Made by a program: the position numbers and the translations under genes. Below, one piece after another: positions 7,520 through 15,715 of a DNA stretch of 40,651 nucleotides; within the stretch, counting starts at the first letter, position 1; every line of letters starts with the position of its first letter. The DNA is from an uncultured Acetobacteraceae bacterium (GTDB lineage Bacteria > Pseudomonadota > Alphaproteobacteria > Acetobacterales > Acetobacteraceae), in the NCBI GenBank assembly GCA_903895595.1, contig CAITUP010000044.1, forward strand, positions 1 to 40,651, written 5' to 3'. The notes under the pieces are model-generated. The model did no database searches. It was given only the letters and a program-made list of their open reading frames with translations, and was not told the DNA's origin.

Positions 7520-8260
7520 TTACTCCGCGCGCCGCCGGCGTATCGCCGTCAAGGCGACGCAACCAACGCCGAGTAAGGCCATGGTCGCCGGTTCGGGGAT
7601 CGTGTCCACTGTCATGGTATCGGAAACCACGATGCTGCCGGGCAAGGTCACGGACAGCACGAACGTGTAGCTGTCCGCGATCCACGGGTTGAAGCCGGAC
7701 CCGGCAATCGTCGGGTTTTCGGAGTTTTGCGCGGCCCAATCCAGCGCGTTCTCCGGCGTGTGCTTGGCGGTCATCGTATTGCCGGCGCTGCTGCCGTAGC
7801 CCGCATCGTCGCCCCAAACCGTCAACGGGTTGACGGAGATCGAGCCCCCTGTCCCATTATCGGTGATGGTCAAGCTAGCCGCCGCCAGGCTGGCGAGGGT
7901 CAAAGCGCCGACGCCGCCCGGCCGCAGATCGATCGAGAATTCGAAATTCCAAAGCGCGAACGCGCCGGACGTCCCGGTCGAAAACACATACGTGCCGTCG
8001 GGCGAATGATAGACCGAGGTCGAACCCCGTATTTTGGCCCGCAGCCCCAGCTCGACACCCGATGCGGTGTTGACCGTGAATCCGCCCTGCGGATTGCCCG
8101 ATCCGTCGAACCAGCTGGCATTGCCGCCCGCCGACGAAAGACCCGCCGAGGCCGCGCTGCTGTTGGGAGAGGCCAAGCTGGTGTCGTACACCACCGCGGC
8201 GTGGGCCGAACTCAGGCCGAGCAGCGTGGCGGCAGAAAAAGCGACGATCGACTGACGCAT
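7520..8260 (-). CDS. PEP-CTERM sorting domain-containing protein
   Basis: The product is 246 residues from the ATG at 8260, which is preceded by AGGTG. The signal peptide is MRQSIVAFSAATLLGLSSAHA. The middle is a Ser/Gly/Thr-rich beta-type extracellular region. The C-terminus has the complete tripartite sorting signal: PEPATMALLG, a hydrophobic helix, and the basic tail RRRRAE. Such proteins are exported by Sec and processed by an exosortase. No exosortase is in this window, so the sorting enzyme must be elsewhere. The function of the mature protein is unknown. A REP palindrome lies immediately upstream. Confidence 0.88.
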   Translation of the reverse strand: MRQSIVAFSAATLLGLSSAHAAVVYDTSLASPNSSAASAGLSSAGGNASWFDGSGNPQGGFTVNTASGVELGLRAKIRGSTSVYHSPDGTYVFSTGTSGAFALWNFEFSIDLRPGGVGALTLASLAAASLTITDNGTGGSISVNPLTVWGDDAGYGSSAGNTMTAKHTPENALDWAAQNSENPTIAGSGFNPWIADSYTFVLSVTLPGSIVVSDTMTVDTIPEPATMALLGVGCVALTAIRRRRAE

Positions 8261-8346
8261 GGGGCACCTATGCTTGGCGAACGGGTTAAATTTCCGCAAT
8301 CTATCCGAACCTCTTGAGTAAAAGCAACCGCGAAGGGGCCAGGACA

Positions 8347-8535
8347 CAGGGAGATCGCATATGACCTTTGGCGCCCCCGCTCGTCATGGTCGGGCGTGAC
8401 CCGACCATCTCCTGCGATTTTACGTACCATTGAAAAGGCAAGGTTTTTCGGACGGTGCCCCATTGGCGTGAGATGGTCGGGTCAGGCCCGACCATGACGG
8501 AAAGTGTAGGAAAGCCACCATATGCAATCCCCCTG
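8347..8535. repeat. Complete paired REP (REPIN-like) element
   Basis: The two arms are inverted relative to each other. Each starts at the outside with CAGGGnGATnGCATATG and runs inward to the core TGGTCGGGCSTGACCCGACC. The left core is 8387-8407 and the right core 8474-8494, each an 8-bp stem with a 5-base loop. The spacer of about 60 bases is almost identical to that of the element at 13788-13941. The element fills the gap between the substrate-binding protein gene and the PEP-CTERM gene. Confidence 0.88.
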
Positions 8536-8558
8536 GACCAGGATATCGGACACCGCAC

Positions 8559-10136
8559 CTACCCCTTTTTTACGTTCCAGAACACGATCGTCGGCCCCTT
8601 CAATATCCCGGTCAGGTTCGACCGCCACGCCGACGACTGAACGTAACGTCCCATGGGAATGTATGGAACCGTCTCGAACGCCCGTAACTCGTAAGCACGT
8701 TCCAGCTTCGTCTGTTCCGCCGGATCGGCGGCCAGCACCCATTCGTCGTGGATGCGCTCCCCCTCCGGGTCGGTCGGCCAGCCGAAGAACGCGTCCTTGC
8801 CGTTGCCACGCATGAAACTGGCGATCAGCGGCGACGTGTATTCCGGCACCGGCGTGACCGTGGGGAACATCGACCAGCCACCCTGATCGATCTGTAGCCG
8901 GTTCGTCCGCCGGGTCTGCACCGTCGCCCAGTCCATCGCCTGATCGTCGATGTTCATGCCGACGTCTTTCAACTGCTCCGCCACGACCAGGCTGGCGGGG
9001 TTGAAGAACGTGTGTTCGGTGGCGTGCAGCAAAACCAGACGTTCGCCTTTGTAGCCGGCTTTTTCCAGCATCGCCTTGACCTCGGCTTTCGAGCGCTTGG
9101 CGCGTACGAAGGCCAAACCGGCCTCGTCGACCTCTTTCTTGCCCGTAGCCAAATACCCGACCGGCGCTTTCGCGTTGTCGGGATCGCCGCCCATGATCGC
9201 GGCCATGGCCTCTTTCTGGTCGATCGCCGCCATCATCGCTTTGCGGATGTTCAAATCGCTGGTGGGGTAGGCCAGATGATTAACCCGCAAGGCCATGACT
9301 TGACCGTAAGTGTCCAGATTGCCGGTCACGATCCCCGGCGCCTTACGCAACATCGGCATCAGATCGGGCAGCGGAATTTCGATCCAGTCGATTTCCCCGG
9401 TCATCAATGCGTTCACCGCGGTCCCGCCATCCGGGATCATGTGCCATTCGACCCGATCCACGTAGACATGCCGTCCGCCCGCGGTCCAGCTCGGCTTCTC
9501 GTCGCGCGGCACGTACTTGTCGTTGCGCGCGAACACCGCCTTGCTGCCGAGGACATGCTCGTCCGCCACCCAGCGGAATGGGCCCGACCCGATGGCCTCG
9601 GAAATCTGCTTGAATGGATCGGTCAGAGCGATCCGCTCCGGCATGATGACGGCGGGAGACACGAACTTCGACAGCAGCTCCGGCAAATGGGCGAACGGGT
9701 ATTTCAGCCGCAGGACGATGGTGCGGTCGTCGCGGGCCGACAACGCATCGGTCCAGGCCTCCAGCGCGGCGGCCGAGGGATCGCGCTTCATCCAGCGTCG
9801 CAACGACGCGATGCAGTCGCGCGCCAGAACCGGCGTGCCGTCGTGGAACATTTGGTGTTCCCGCAGCTTCAGGGTCCAGCGCTTGCCGCCGTCCTCCATC
9901 AGGCCGCCTTCCAGCATCTGCGGCTTGGGGTTCATGAATTCGTCGCGCCCGTACAGCGTTTCGAACACCATGAAACCCATGTTGCGCACGATCTGCGCGC
10001 TGCTCCACACCGGATCGATCGTGTTCAGCACAGCCTGCGGCATGATCCGCAACACCTTGCCTTCGGCCCCGATCGCGGGGCGAGCCAAGGGTGCGGCGGC
10101 GGCGGCCGTCAGCATCAGATTGCGGCGGCTGAGCAT
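8559..10136 (-). CDS. ABC transporter substrate-binding protein, family 5 (peptide/nickel type)
   Basis: This is a 525-residue periplasmic solute-binding protein with a twin-arginine-like leader (MLSRRNLMLTAAAAAPLARPAIG). Family 5 features are LNTIDPVWSSAQIVRNMGFMVFETLYG at the start of the mature protein, WTLKLREHQMFHDGTPV, FRWVADEHVLGSKAVFARND and ANDK-type lobe strands, and an N-terminally clustered binding pocket. It should capture oligopeptides or another medium-sized solute for an ABC importer. No cognate permease or ATPase is adjacent. It follows the metallo-hydrolase gene by 50 bp on the same strand, so the two are probably co-transcribed and the hydrolase may act on the imported compound. 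Confidence 0.93.
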   Translation of the reverse strand: MLSRRNLMLTAAAAAPLARPAIGAEGKVLRIMPQAVLNTIDPVWSSAQIVRNMGFMVFETLYGRDEFMNPKPQMLEGGLMEDGGKRWTLKLREHQMFHDGTPVLARDCIASLRRWMKRDPSAAALEAWTDALSARDDRTIVLRLKYPFAHLPELLSKFVSPAVIMPERIALTDPFKQISEAIGSGPFRWVADEHVLGSKAVFARNDKYVPRDEKPSWTAGGRHVYVDRVEWHMIPDGGTAVNALMTGEIDWIEIPLPDLMPMLRKAPGIVTGNLDTYGQVMALRVNHLAYPTSDLNIRKAMMAAIDQKEAMAAIMGGDPDNAKAPVGYLATGKKEVDEAGLAFVRAKRSKAEVKAMLEKAGYKGERLVLLHATEHTFFNPASLVVAEQLKDVGMNIDDQAMDWATVQTRRTNRLQIDQGGWSMFPTVTPVPEYTSPLIASFMRGNGKDAFFGWPTDPEGERIHDEWVLAADPAEQTKLERAYELRAFETVPYIPMGRYVQSSAWRSNLTGILKGPTIVFWNVKKG

Positions 10137-10186
10137 GGTATTACCTCCCGTTTATTGTTTTTTCCGGCGCGGCCAGCGATTGTTCG

Positions 10187-11041
10187 TCAGACATCCAGCC
10201 GATAGCTGTCCCCGTCCCGCACGATCCGCCCGGCCGTGGCGCCGGCGAAATGCGTGCCGATGACCAAAGTCGGCGTATCCGCGAGCTTTTCGAACATATC
10301 CAACCGTGTGCGGATGCCCTGGTCGCGGTCGCTGTCGGCGTTGGTGGACCATTCCGGGTGCGCGATCTGGCAGGGATGGTGCATGAAATCGCCGGTAATC
10401 AGCGCTTCCTCGCCTTTCGACGATATCCGCACGCTCACATGCCCTGGCGTGTGGCCGATGGTTGGGATCAGGCTGATTTCCGCGCAGACGCGATGATCGG
10501 TCTCCACCAGAGTCGCCAGACCCGCGTCCAGCACCGGCGTCACCGAGTCCGCCAGGATGTACTGCATGTCCTGGCGCGCCAGATTGGTACTCCAGTGCTC
10601 GTATTCCATCCGGCCCATCAGATAGCTTGCGTTGGGAAAGGTCGGGACCCATTTGCCGTCCACCTTCATGGTGTTCCAGCCGACATGATCGATGTGCAAA
10701 TGGGTGCACAGCACGGTATCGATGGATTCACGCGGGTAGCCCGCGTCCGCGATATCCGCCAGGAACCGCGTCTGCATGTTGTTCCAATGCGGGATATGGC
10801 GGTTTTCCTTGTCGTTCCCCAGGCAGGTATCCACCACGATACGGTGCGTGGGCGTTTCCACCAGGAACGTATGGATGCTCATGCGCAAGCGGCCGTTTTC
10901 GTCGGCGAAATGCGGCTGTAGCCAGGCGATCGGCTTGATAAGGTCGGGCGTCGCCTGCGGCAGCAGGAAGCGGCTGCCGCCGGTTGCCTCCAACTCGATG
11001 ACCTTGGTGATGGTAACGTCGCCGATGCGCCATTTGGACAT
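10187..11041 (-). CDS. MBL-fold metallo-hydrolase
   Basis: This 284-residue protein has the metallo-beta-lactamase metal motif THLHIDHVGW (His114, His116, Asp118, His119). It also has GHTPGHVSVR for the third histidine and GDFMHHP for the bridging aspartate. VDTCLGNDKENR precedes the motif, as in the AHL-lactonase/methyl-parathion-hydrolase-like branch. It probably hydrolyses an ester, lactone or phosphotriester in the cytoplasm. There is no signal peptide. It is the first gene of a two-gene unit with the family 5 binding protein, and it is divergent from the NMT1-type transporter operon. The substrate remains unknown. Confidence 0.92.
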   Translation of the reverse strand: MSKWRIGDVTITKVIELEATGGSRFLLPQATPDLIKPIAWLQPHFADENGRLRMSIHTFLVETPTHRIVVDTCLGNDKENRHIPHWNNMQTRFLADIADAGYPRESIDTVLCTHLHIDHVGWNTMKVDGKWVPTFPNASYLMGRMEYEHWSTNLARQDMQYILADSVTPVLDAGLATLVETDHRVCAEISLIPTIGHTPGHVSVRISSKGEEALITGDFMHHPCQIAHPEWSTNADSDRDQGIRTRLDMFEKLADTPTLVIGTHFAGATAGRIVRDGDSYRLDV

Positions 11042-11148
11042 GCGCTTGCTCCCAGGATTGCTGTTGGACGAAGCCTAACCGGAACCGGTGGGGGCTGACG
11101 AGAGTGGGGCGTTCGGTGGTAGGATGCCCGCCGAGGGAAACGGGCATC

Positions 11149-12171
11149 ATGCGCATACGACTTTTCGCGACTCTTCTAACGCTGCTGGCGGCGGCACTGC
11201 CCGCGCACGCCAAGGACCCGACACCGATCACCTTGGTGCAGAGCAGCCTCAGCTTCAATTTCGTGCCGCTGTACATCGCGCAGTCCGAGGGCTACTTCGC
11301 CCAGGAAGGCCTGAAGATCGACGTGGTGCTGGCCGGCGGCGGACCGAAGGCCATGACGGCGCTGGTCGGCGGCGGCGGGCAATTCTCGGCGTCCGTGCTG
11401 CTGGACGGCATGATGGCGCATCGCAAGGGTCTCGACGATGTCCGAGCGTTTGCGTCCTTGTCGTATTTCTTCAATCCGATGGTGGTGCGCGCCGATGTGG
11501 CCAAGGCGCGGGGCCTGAACCTCGACCGTCCGCTGAGCGAGCGCGTCAAGCTGATGAAGGGCCTGAGGCTGGCGATCACGACGCCGGGCGCGAGTTCCGA
11601 CATGACGGTGCGCTTCCTGGCCATCACCAACGGGTTGTCGCCGGACCGCGATTTCGAGATCGTGCCGCTGGGCGGGCTCACGTCCCAGGTCGCGGGCATC
11701 CAGGCCGGGCAGGTCGATGGATGCGCCTGCCTGCCGGGCGTGGACATCGTCACCAAACAGCAGGGCCTGACCGTCGATCTGGTGAAACCGGGGGAGATGA
11801 CGGAGCTGGACGGTGTCACCTACGGCACGCTCTATACCACAGCGTCTTACATCAAAGCCCACCCCGATGTAGCGCGCGCGATGGCTCGGGCGTTGGTGCG
11901 GGCCACGGCGCTGGTCGCCGAACGTCCGGATCGGGCGAAGGCCGCGAGCCGGCCGTTTTTCAAGGAAATGGATGAGGCAACGTTCCAGGCCTCCTGGACG
12001 ACGTATCTCCCTTACATCCCCGTCCACCCCGTGATCAGCCGCGAGGACTTCCTGCGCGAACTTGCGTTCGAGAAGACGGTGATGCCCCCCGCGGCCTACA
12101 AGCCGGTGGCCTACGACGACGCGGTGGACGTGACCGATGTCCTGGCGGCGATGCGGGATTTCCGGCGGTGA
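11149..12171 (+). CDS. ABC transporter substrate-binding protein, NMT1/SsuA-like
   Basis: The product is 340 residues from MRIRLFATLLTLLAAALPAHA, a clear Sec signal peptide. The upstream frame extension is not typical. The mature part matches the NMT1/THI5/SsuA fold: ITLVQSSLSFNFVPLYIAQSEGYF, EGLKIDVVLAGGGPKAMTAL and a two-lobe alpha/beta pattern. It captures a small solute such as a sulfonate, nitrile, pyrimidine precursor or aromatic acid. The ATPase gene begins with a GTG that overlaps this stop codon by 4 bp, so the three transporter genes are translationally coupled. The TauD-like dioxygenase downstream makes an organosulfur substrate plausible but not proven. Confidence 0.92.
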   Translation: MRIRLFATLLTLLAAALPAHAKDPTPITLVQSSLSFNFVPLYIAQSEGYFAQEGLKIDVVLAGGGPKAMTALVGGGGQFSASVLLDGMMAHRKGLDDVRAFASLSYFFNPMVVRADVAKARGLNLDRPLSERVKLMKGLRLAITTPGASSDMTVRFLAITNGLSPDRDFEIVPLGGLTSQVAGIQAGQVDGCACLPGVDIVTKQQGLTVDLVKPGEMTELDGVTYGTLYTTASYIKAHPDVARAMARALVRATALVAERPDRAKAASRPFFKEMDEATFQASWTTYLPYIPVHPVISREDFLRELAFEKTVMPPAAYKPVAYDDAVDVTDVLAAMRDFRR

Positions 12172-12956
12172 CGCCGGTCCCGCTGATCGAATACCGCGAC
12201 ATCGCCCGCCGCTTCACCACGCGGCGCGGCACCGTCACCGCCTGCGAGCATGTGGACCTCACGGTCAACGAAGGCGAGTTCCTGGCCATCGTCGGCCCCT
12301 CCGGCTGCGGCAAATCCACGCTGCTGAACATGGCCGCGGGCCTGCTGCAGCCCAGCGCGGGCGGCGTGTTCTATCGCGGGGAAAAGGTCCCCGAACCGAA
12401 CACCCGCGTCGGCTACATGACCCAGCGCGACACGCTGCTGCCCTGGCGATCGGTGGAGGACAACGTCGCCATCGCCTTGGAACTGCGCGGCCAGGACCGC
12501 CCGACACGACTGCGCACCGCGCATGAATGGCTGCACCGGGTCGGGCTGAAAGGCTTCGAAAATGCCTATCCCGCGCAGTTGTCGGGCGGCATGCGCCGCC
12601 GCGTCAGCATGGCTCGGACGCTGGCTTACGAACCCGAAACCATCCTCATGGACGAACCCTTCGGTGCCCTGGATGCCCAGCTGCGGCTGGTGATGCACGA
12701 TGAATTGTTAAAGCTCTGGGCCGCGACACGCACCACTATGGTATTCGTCACCCACGATCTGACCGAGGCCATCACCTTGGCCGACCGCGTCGCGGTCTTC
12801 TCCGCCCGACCCGGCCGCATTCGCGCGATCGAGACCGTCGATCTGCCCCGCCCGCGCGACGTGTTCCGCATCCGATTCGATCCGCGTTTCGGAGAGTTGC
12901 ACGACCGGCTCTGGGGTTACCTGGAAGAAAGCGTCCGCGAAGGCGTGATGGTATGA
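12168..12956 (+). CDS. ABC transporter ATP-binding protein, SsuB/TauB-like
   Basis: This is a 262-residue ATPase with Walker A GPSGCGKST at residues 43-51, signature LSGGMRRRVSMARTL, Walker B ETILMDEPFGALD, and H-loop VFVTHDLTEA. The Q-loop sits in TQRDTLLPWRS, typical of nitrate/sulfonate/taurine importers. The GTG start lies in a GTGA overlap with the preceding binding-protein gene, and the end overlaps the permease start by ATGA. It energises import through the adjacent permease. The solute is unassigned. Confidence 0.96.
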   Translation: MTPVPLIEYRDIARRFTTRRGTVTACEHVDLTVNEGEFLAIVGPSGCGKSTLLNMAAGLLQPSAGGVFYRGEKVPEPNTRVGYMTQRDTLLPWRSVEDNVAIALELRGQDRPTRLRTAHEWLHRVGLKGFENAYPAQLSGGMRRRVSMARTLAYEPETILMDEPFGALDAQLRLVMHDELLKLWAATRTTMVFVTHDLTEAITLADRVAVFSARPGRIRAIETVDLPRPRDVFRIRFDPRFGELHDRLWGYLEESVREGVMV

Positions 12957-13780
12957 CGATGTCCCCCACGGAAGCGATCGAAGCCCCCCGCATCGGCCAC
13001 GATGTCCTCGCCAGCGCTCGGGCCGAATGGTTCAAAGTGCTGGCCTGGCGCGTCGGAATCACCGTGGTCGGGCTGGCGCTATGGGAAACCGCGAGCGGGC
13101 GATTGATAAAACCGTTCTGGATCTCGGCGCCCAGCGCGATTTGGGCGCAGCTGTATGCGTGGGTGGAGAGCGGCGATCTCTGGATGCACATGCGGATCAC
13201 GTTGACGGAGACAGTCGCGGGGTTCGTGCTGGGGGCCGTGTCCGGTATCGCATTCGGGCTGGCGCTGGGGCTGAACAAGCGGCTGGCGGCGGTGCTGGAC
13301 CCGTTCATCATCGCCTTCTACAGCCTGCCGAAGATCGCTCTGGCCCCGCTGTTCATCCTGTGGTTCGGCGTCGGGCTGGCATCGAAGATCGTCCTGGCGA
13401 CCTTCGTGGTGTTCTTCCTGGTGTTCTACAACACCTACGCCGGCACGCTGGCGGTGGAGCAGGAACTGGTGGACGTCCTCCGCCTCATGGGCGCGACCCG
13501 CTGGCAAATCGTGCGCAAGGTTATCCTGCCCTCCGTCCTGCTGTGGATTTTCACCGGCATGAAAATCTCCGTCCCCTACGCGCTGATCGGGGCCGTGGTG
13601 GGGGAGATGATGGCGTCCAACAAAGGGCTGGGATACCTGATCCAGGCCTCGGCCGGGCAATACGACACCTCCGGCGTGTTCGCGGCGCTGTTCGTACTGA
13701 TGATCATCGCGACCGGGTTGCACGAGATTCTAAAGCAGAGCGAGCGGGTGATGCTGCGGTGGAAAGAGGACAGCACCTAG
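12953..13780 (+). CDS. ABC transporter permease, SsuC/TauC-like
   Basis: This is a 275-residue integral membrane protein with about six hydrophobic segments. The BPD transmembrane core includes GLALGLNKRLAAVLDPFIIAFY, SLPKIALAPLFILWFGVG and the EAA-type loop ELVDVLRLMGATRWQIVRKVILP. It starts in an ATGA overlap with the ATPase gene. With the two preceding genes it forms a complete SBP-ATPase-permease importer. A REP element begins 8 bp after the stop codon, which fits the usual placement of such palindromes at operon ends. Confidence 0.95.
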   Translation: MTMSPTEAIEAPRIGHDVLASARAEWFKVLAWRVGITVVGLALWETASGRLIKPFWISAPSAIWAQLYAWVESGDLWMHMRITLTETVAGFVLGAVSGIAFGLALGLNKRLAAVLDPFIIAFYSLPKIALAPLFILWFGVGLASKIVLATFVVFFLVFYNTYAGTLAVEQELVDVLRLMGATRWQIVRKVILPSVLLWIFTGMKISVPYALIGAVVGEMMASNKGLGYLIQASAGQYDTSGVFAALFVLMIIATGLHEILKQSERVMLRWKEDST

Positions 13781-13787
13781 TTTCCCC

Positions 13788-13941
13788 CGTCATGGTCGGG
13801 CGTGACCCGACCATCTCCTGCGATTTTACGCACCATTGAAAAGGCAGGTTTTTTCGAACTGTGCCCCATTGGCCTGAGATGGTCGGGTCAGGCCCGACCA
13901 TGACGGAAAGTGTCGGAAATCGGCCATATGCGATCCCCCTG
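13788..13941. repeat. Paired REP element, left outer arm truncated
   Basis: The two inverted cores share the 8387-8494 design, and the spacer differs from that copy at only a few positions (GATTTTACGCACCATTGAAA). The right outer arm ends at CATATGCGATCCCCCTG (13925-13941). The left outer arm with CATATG is missing and is replaced by the end of the permease gene. Positions 13942-14103 hold a further single REP and the leader of the dioxygenase gene. Confidence 0.85.
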
Positions 13942-14005
13942 CGAGTTTGCACAGACCAGTATGTCAATGGTGAGGGCGGCCGGTATCAGGCCAATTTTCC
14001 GGAGG

Positions 14006-14030
14006 TGGTCGGGCCCGCCCCGACCATGAC
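14006..14030. repeat. Single REP palindrome
   Basis: TGGTCGGG at 14006-14013 and CCCGACCA at 14019-14026 form an 8-bp stem with loop CCCGC, followed by TGAC as in the other copies. The loop differs from the CGTGA and TCAGG loops of the other copies. It lies about 75 bp upstream of the dioxygenase start. Confidence 0.75.
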
Positions 14031-14103
14031 GCGTTTGGCGCGTCAATTTGACGGTTTCTCCCGACTGGCGCAGCATCCCCGCAACCAGTTGGAGGGCACC
14101 GCC

Positions 14104-14958
14104 ATGATGAATATCCGTTTGGTCGGCGAGCAGATCGGCGTCGAGGTCTCCGGCATCGACGTGAAGACCATGTCCGACGCCGATTTCGCCAAAATCTATC
14201 AGGCCTGGATCGATCACAACATCCTGGTGGTCAAAGGCCAGGACCTGACCATCCCCGATTTCCTCGTCTACAGCCGCCGCTTCGGCATCGTGAACCCGCA
14301 CCCCTCCAAATCCACCCGCCACCCGGACTACCCCGACATCACCATGCTCGGCGTCGGAAAATTCGACTCCAAGGGGCAGTTGAATGAGGCGATCTACCGC
14401 CGCGGCGCGGAAGGCTGGCACACCGACGGCGCCTACGATGAGGTGCCGTTCAAGGCAACACAGCTGTATGCCCTGGCGATCCCGGACACCGGCGGCGACA
14501 CGCTGTTCGCCTCCGGCTACGCCGCCTACGAGGCGCTGCCGCAGAAGCTGAAAGAACGGCTGGACGGCGTGATCGGCGGCTTCACCTATGGCGGCCGCAG
14601 GAAGAACCAGGCCCTGCTGAACCCCGAGGACCGCGACTGGCAGCCGGTGTTCCACCCGATCGTCCGCACCCACCGCGAAAGCGGCCGCAAATCGCTGTAT
14701 TTCGATCCCGGCAAGATCGTGTACTTCCAGGGCATGAGCGACGCCGAGAACGAAGACCTGATCAAGGAACTGACCGGGTACATGATCCAGCCGGCCGGCG
14801 AATACCGGCACAAATGGGCCGTGGGCGACATCGTGATCTGGGACAACCGCTGCTCTTACCACAAGGCCGCCGGGGATTATCCGCCGGATCAGGACCGTAT
14901 CCACTGGCGCGTGTCGATCAAGGATTGGGAAGAAGCCGGAAAGATGGCGGCGGAGTAA
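14104..14958 (+). CDS. TauD/TfdA family Fe(II)/2-oxoglutarate dioxygenase
   Basis: The product is 284 residues from tandem ATGs at 14104/14107 behind GGAGGG; the longer open frame upstream reads through REP DNA. The facial triad is visible as His106 and Asp108 in WHTDGAYDE and His253 in CSYHKAAGD. Arg269 in HWRVSI is placed to bind 2-oxoglutarate. Family members hydroxylate taurine, sulfonates, aryloxyalkanoates or similar acids and release sulfite or phenol. The SsuABC/TauABC-like importer directly upstream suggests this enzyme acts on what that importer brings in. The REP elements between them mean co-transcription is uncertain. Confidence 0.93.
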   Translation: MMNIRLVGEQIGVEVSGIDVKTMSDADFAKIYQAWIDHNILVVKGQDLTIPDFLVYSRRFGIVNPHPSKSTRHPDYPDITMLGVGKFDSKGQLNEAIYRRGAEGWHTDGAYDEVPFKATQLYALAIPDTGGDTLFASGYAAYEALPQKLKERLDGVIGGFTYGGRRKNQALLNPEDRDWQPVFHPIVRTHRESGRKSLYFDPGKIVYFQGMSDAENEDLIKELTGYMIQPAGEYRHKWAVGDIVIWDNRCSYHKAAGDYPPDQDRIHWRVSIKDWEEAGKMAAE

Positions 14959-15025
14959 CGCCCCCTGCTCCCATAACACCGAATTCACGGGACATCCTGC
15001 CCCGTCCCATGGCAAGCCGTCCGGT

Positions 15026-15715
15026 ATGACGATGGTGCGCCGTTTCCTGCCGTTGCTGGTCCTGGCCGTCGCCTTCGCGGCGATCTGGGCCAGCGGCCTG
15101 ACGCATGAACTGACCTGGGCAGGCCTTGCGCGCAATCGAGCCGCGCTGTCCGGATGGATCGACACGCACCCGCTGCTGGCCGGCGCGGCCTTCGTCGCCG
15201 CGTATACTGTGTCCACCGCCCTGTCCCTGCCGCAAGCCGTCCTGCTGACCATCGCCGGAGGCCTGCTGTTCGGCACGGTCGTTGGAGGTACGTTGACGGT
15301 GCTGGGCGCCACCGCCGGAGCCTGCATCCTGTTCCTCGCCGCCCGTTCGGCTTTAGGTGAGGGGCTGGTACGCCGTGGCGGCGCCCCCATGGCGACCGTG
15401 CGCGATGCGCTGCGAAAGGACGGGTTTTCCTATCTGCTGGCCCTGCGCCTGATCCCGGTATTTCCGTTCTGGCTGGTGAACCTCGCGGCCTCGGTCTGCG
15501 GCATGCGCCTCGCCCCTTTCGCCGCCGCCACACTGATCGGGATTGTTCCGGGGACGTTCGTATTCGCCTCCATCGGTTCGGGCATCGGATCGGTTCTAGC
15601 GGCCGGCGGCACCCCGAACCTGTCGGTGATCTTTTCGCTCCCCGTGCTGGGCCCTCTGCTCGGGTTGGCGGTTTTGAGCCTCGTCCCGGTCGCCTGGAAG
15701 AAATGGCATGCCTGA
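15026..15715 (+). CDS. TVP38/TMEM64 family (VTT/DedA-like) membrane protein
   Basis: This is a 229-residue multi-span protein with the VTT-domain pattern. TVSTALSLPQAVLLTIAGGLLFG leads into GGTLTVLGATAGACILFLAARSALG, and the reentrant region is LLALRLIPVFPFWLVNLAASVCG followed by GIVPGTFVFASIGSGIG. The family is linked to lipid scrambling and membrane homeostasis. The next gene, a mercuric-reductase-like flavoprotein, overlaps its end by 8 bp. This pairing recurs in many bacteria, sometimes as a fusion, and implies a joint membrane redox or transport role. The first two in-frame ATGs are 6 bp apart, so the start is only slightly ambiguous. Confidence 0.9.
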   Translation: MTMVRRFLPLLVLAVAFAAIWASGLTHELTWAGLARNRAALSGWIDTHPLLAGAAFVAAYTVSTALSLPQAVLLTIAGGLLFGTVVGGTLTVLGATAGACILFLAARSALGEGLVRRGGAPMATVRDALRKDGFSYLLALRLIPVFPFWLVNLAASVCGMRLAPFAAATLIGIVPGTFVFASIGSGIGSVLAAGGTPNLSVIFSLPVLGPLLGLAVLSLVPVAWKKWHA

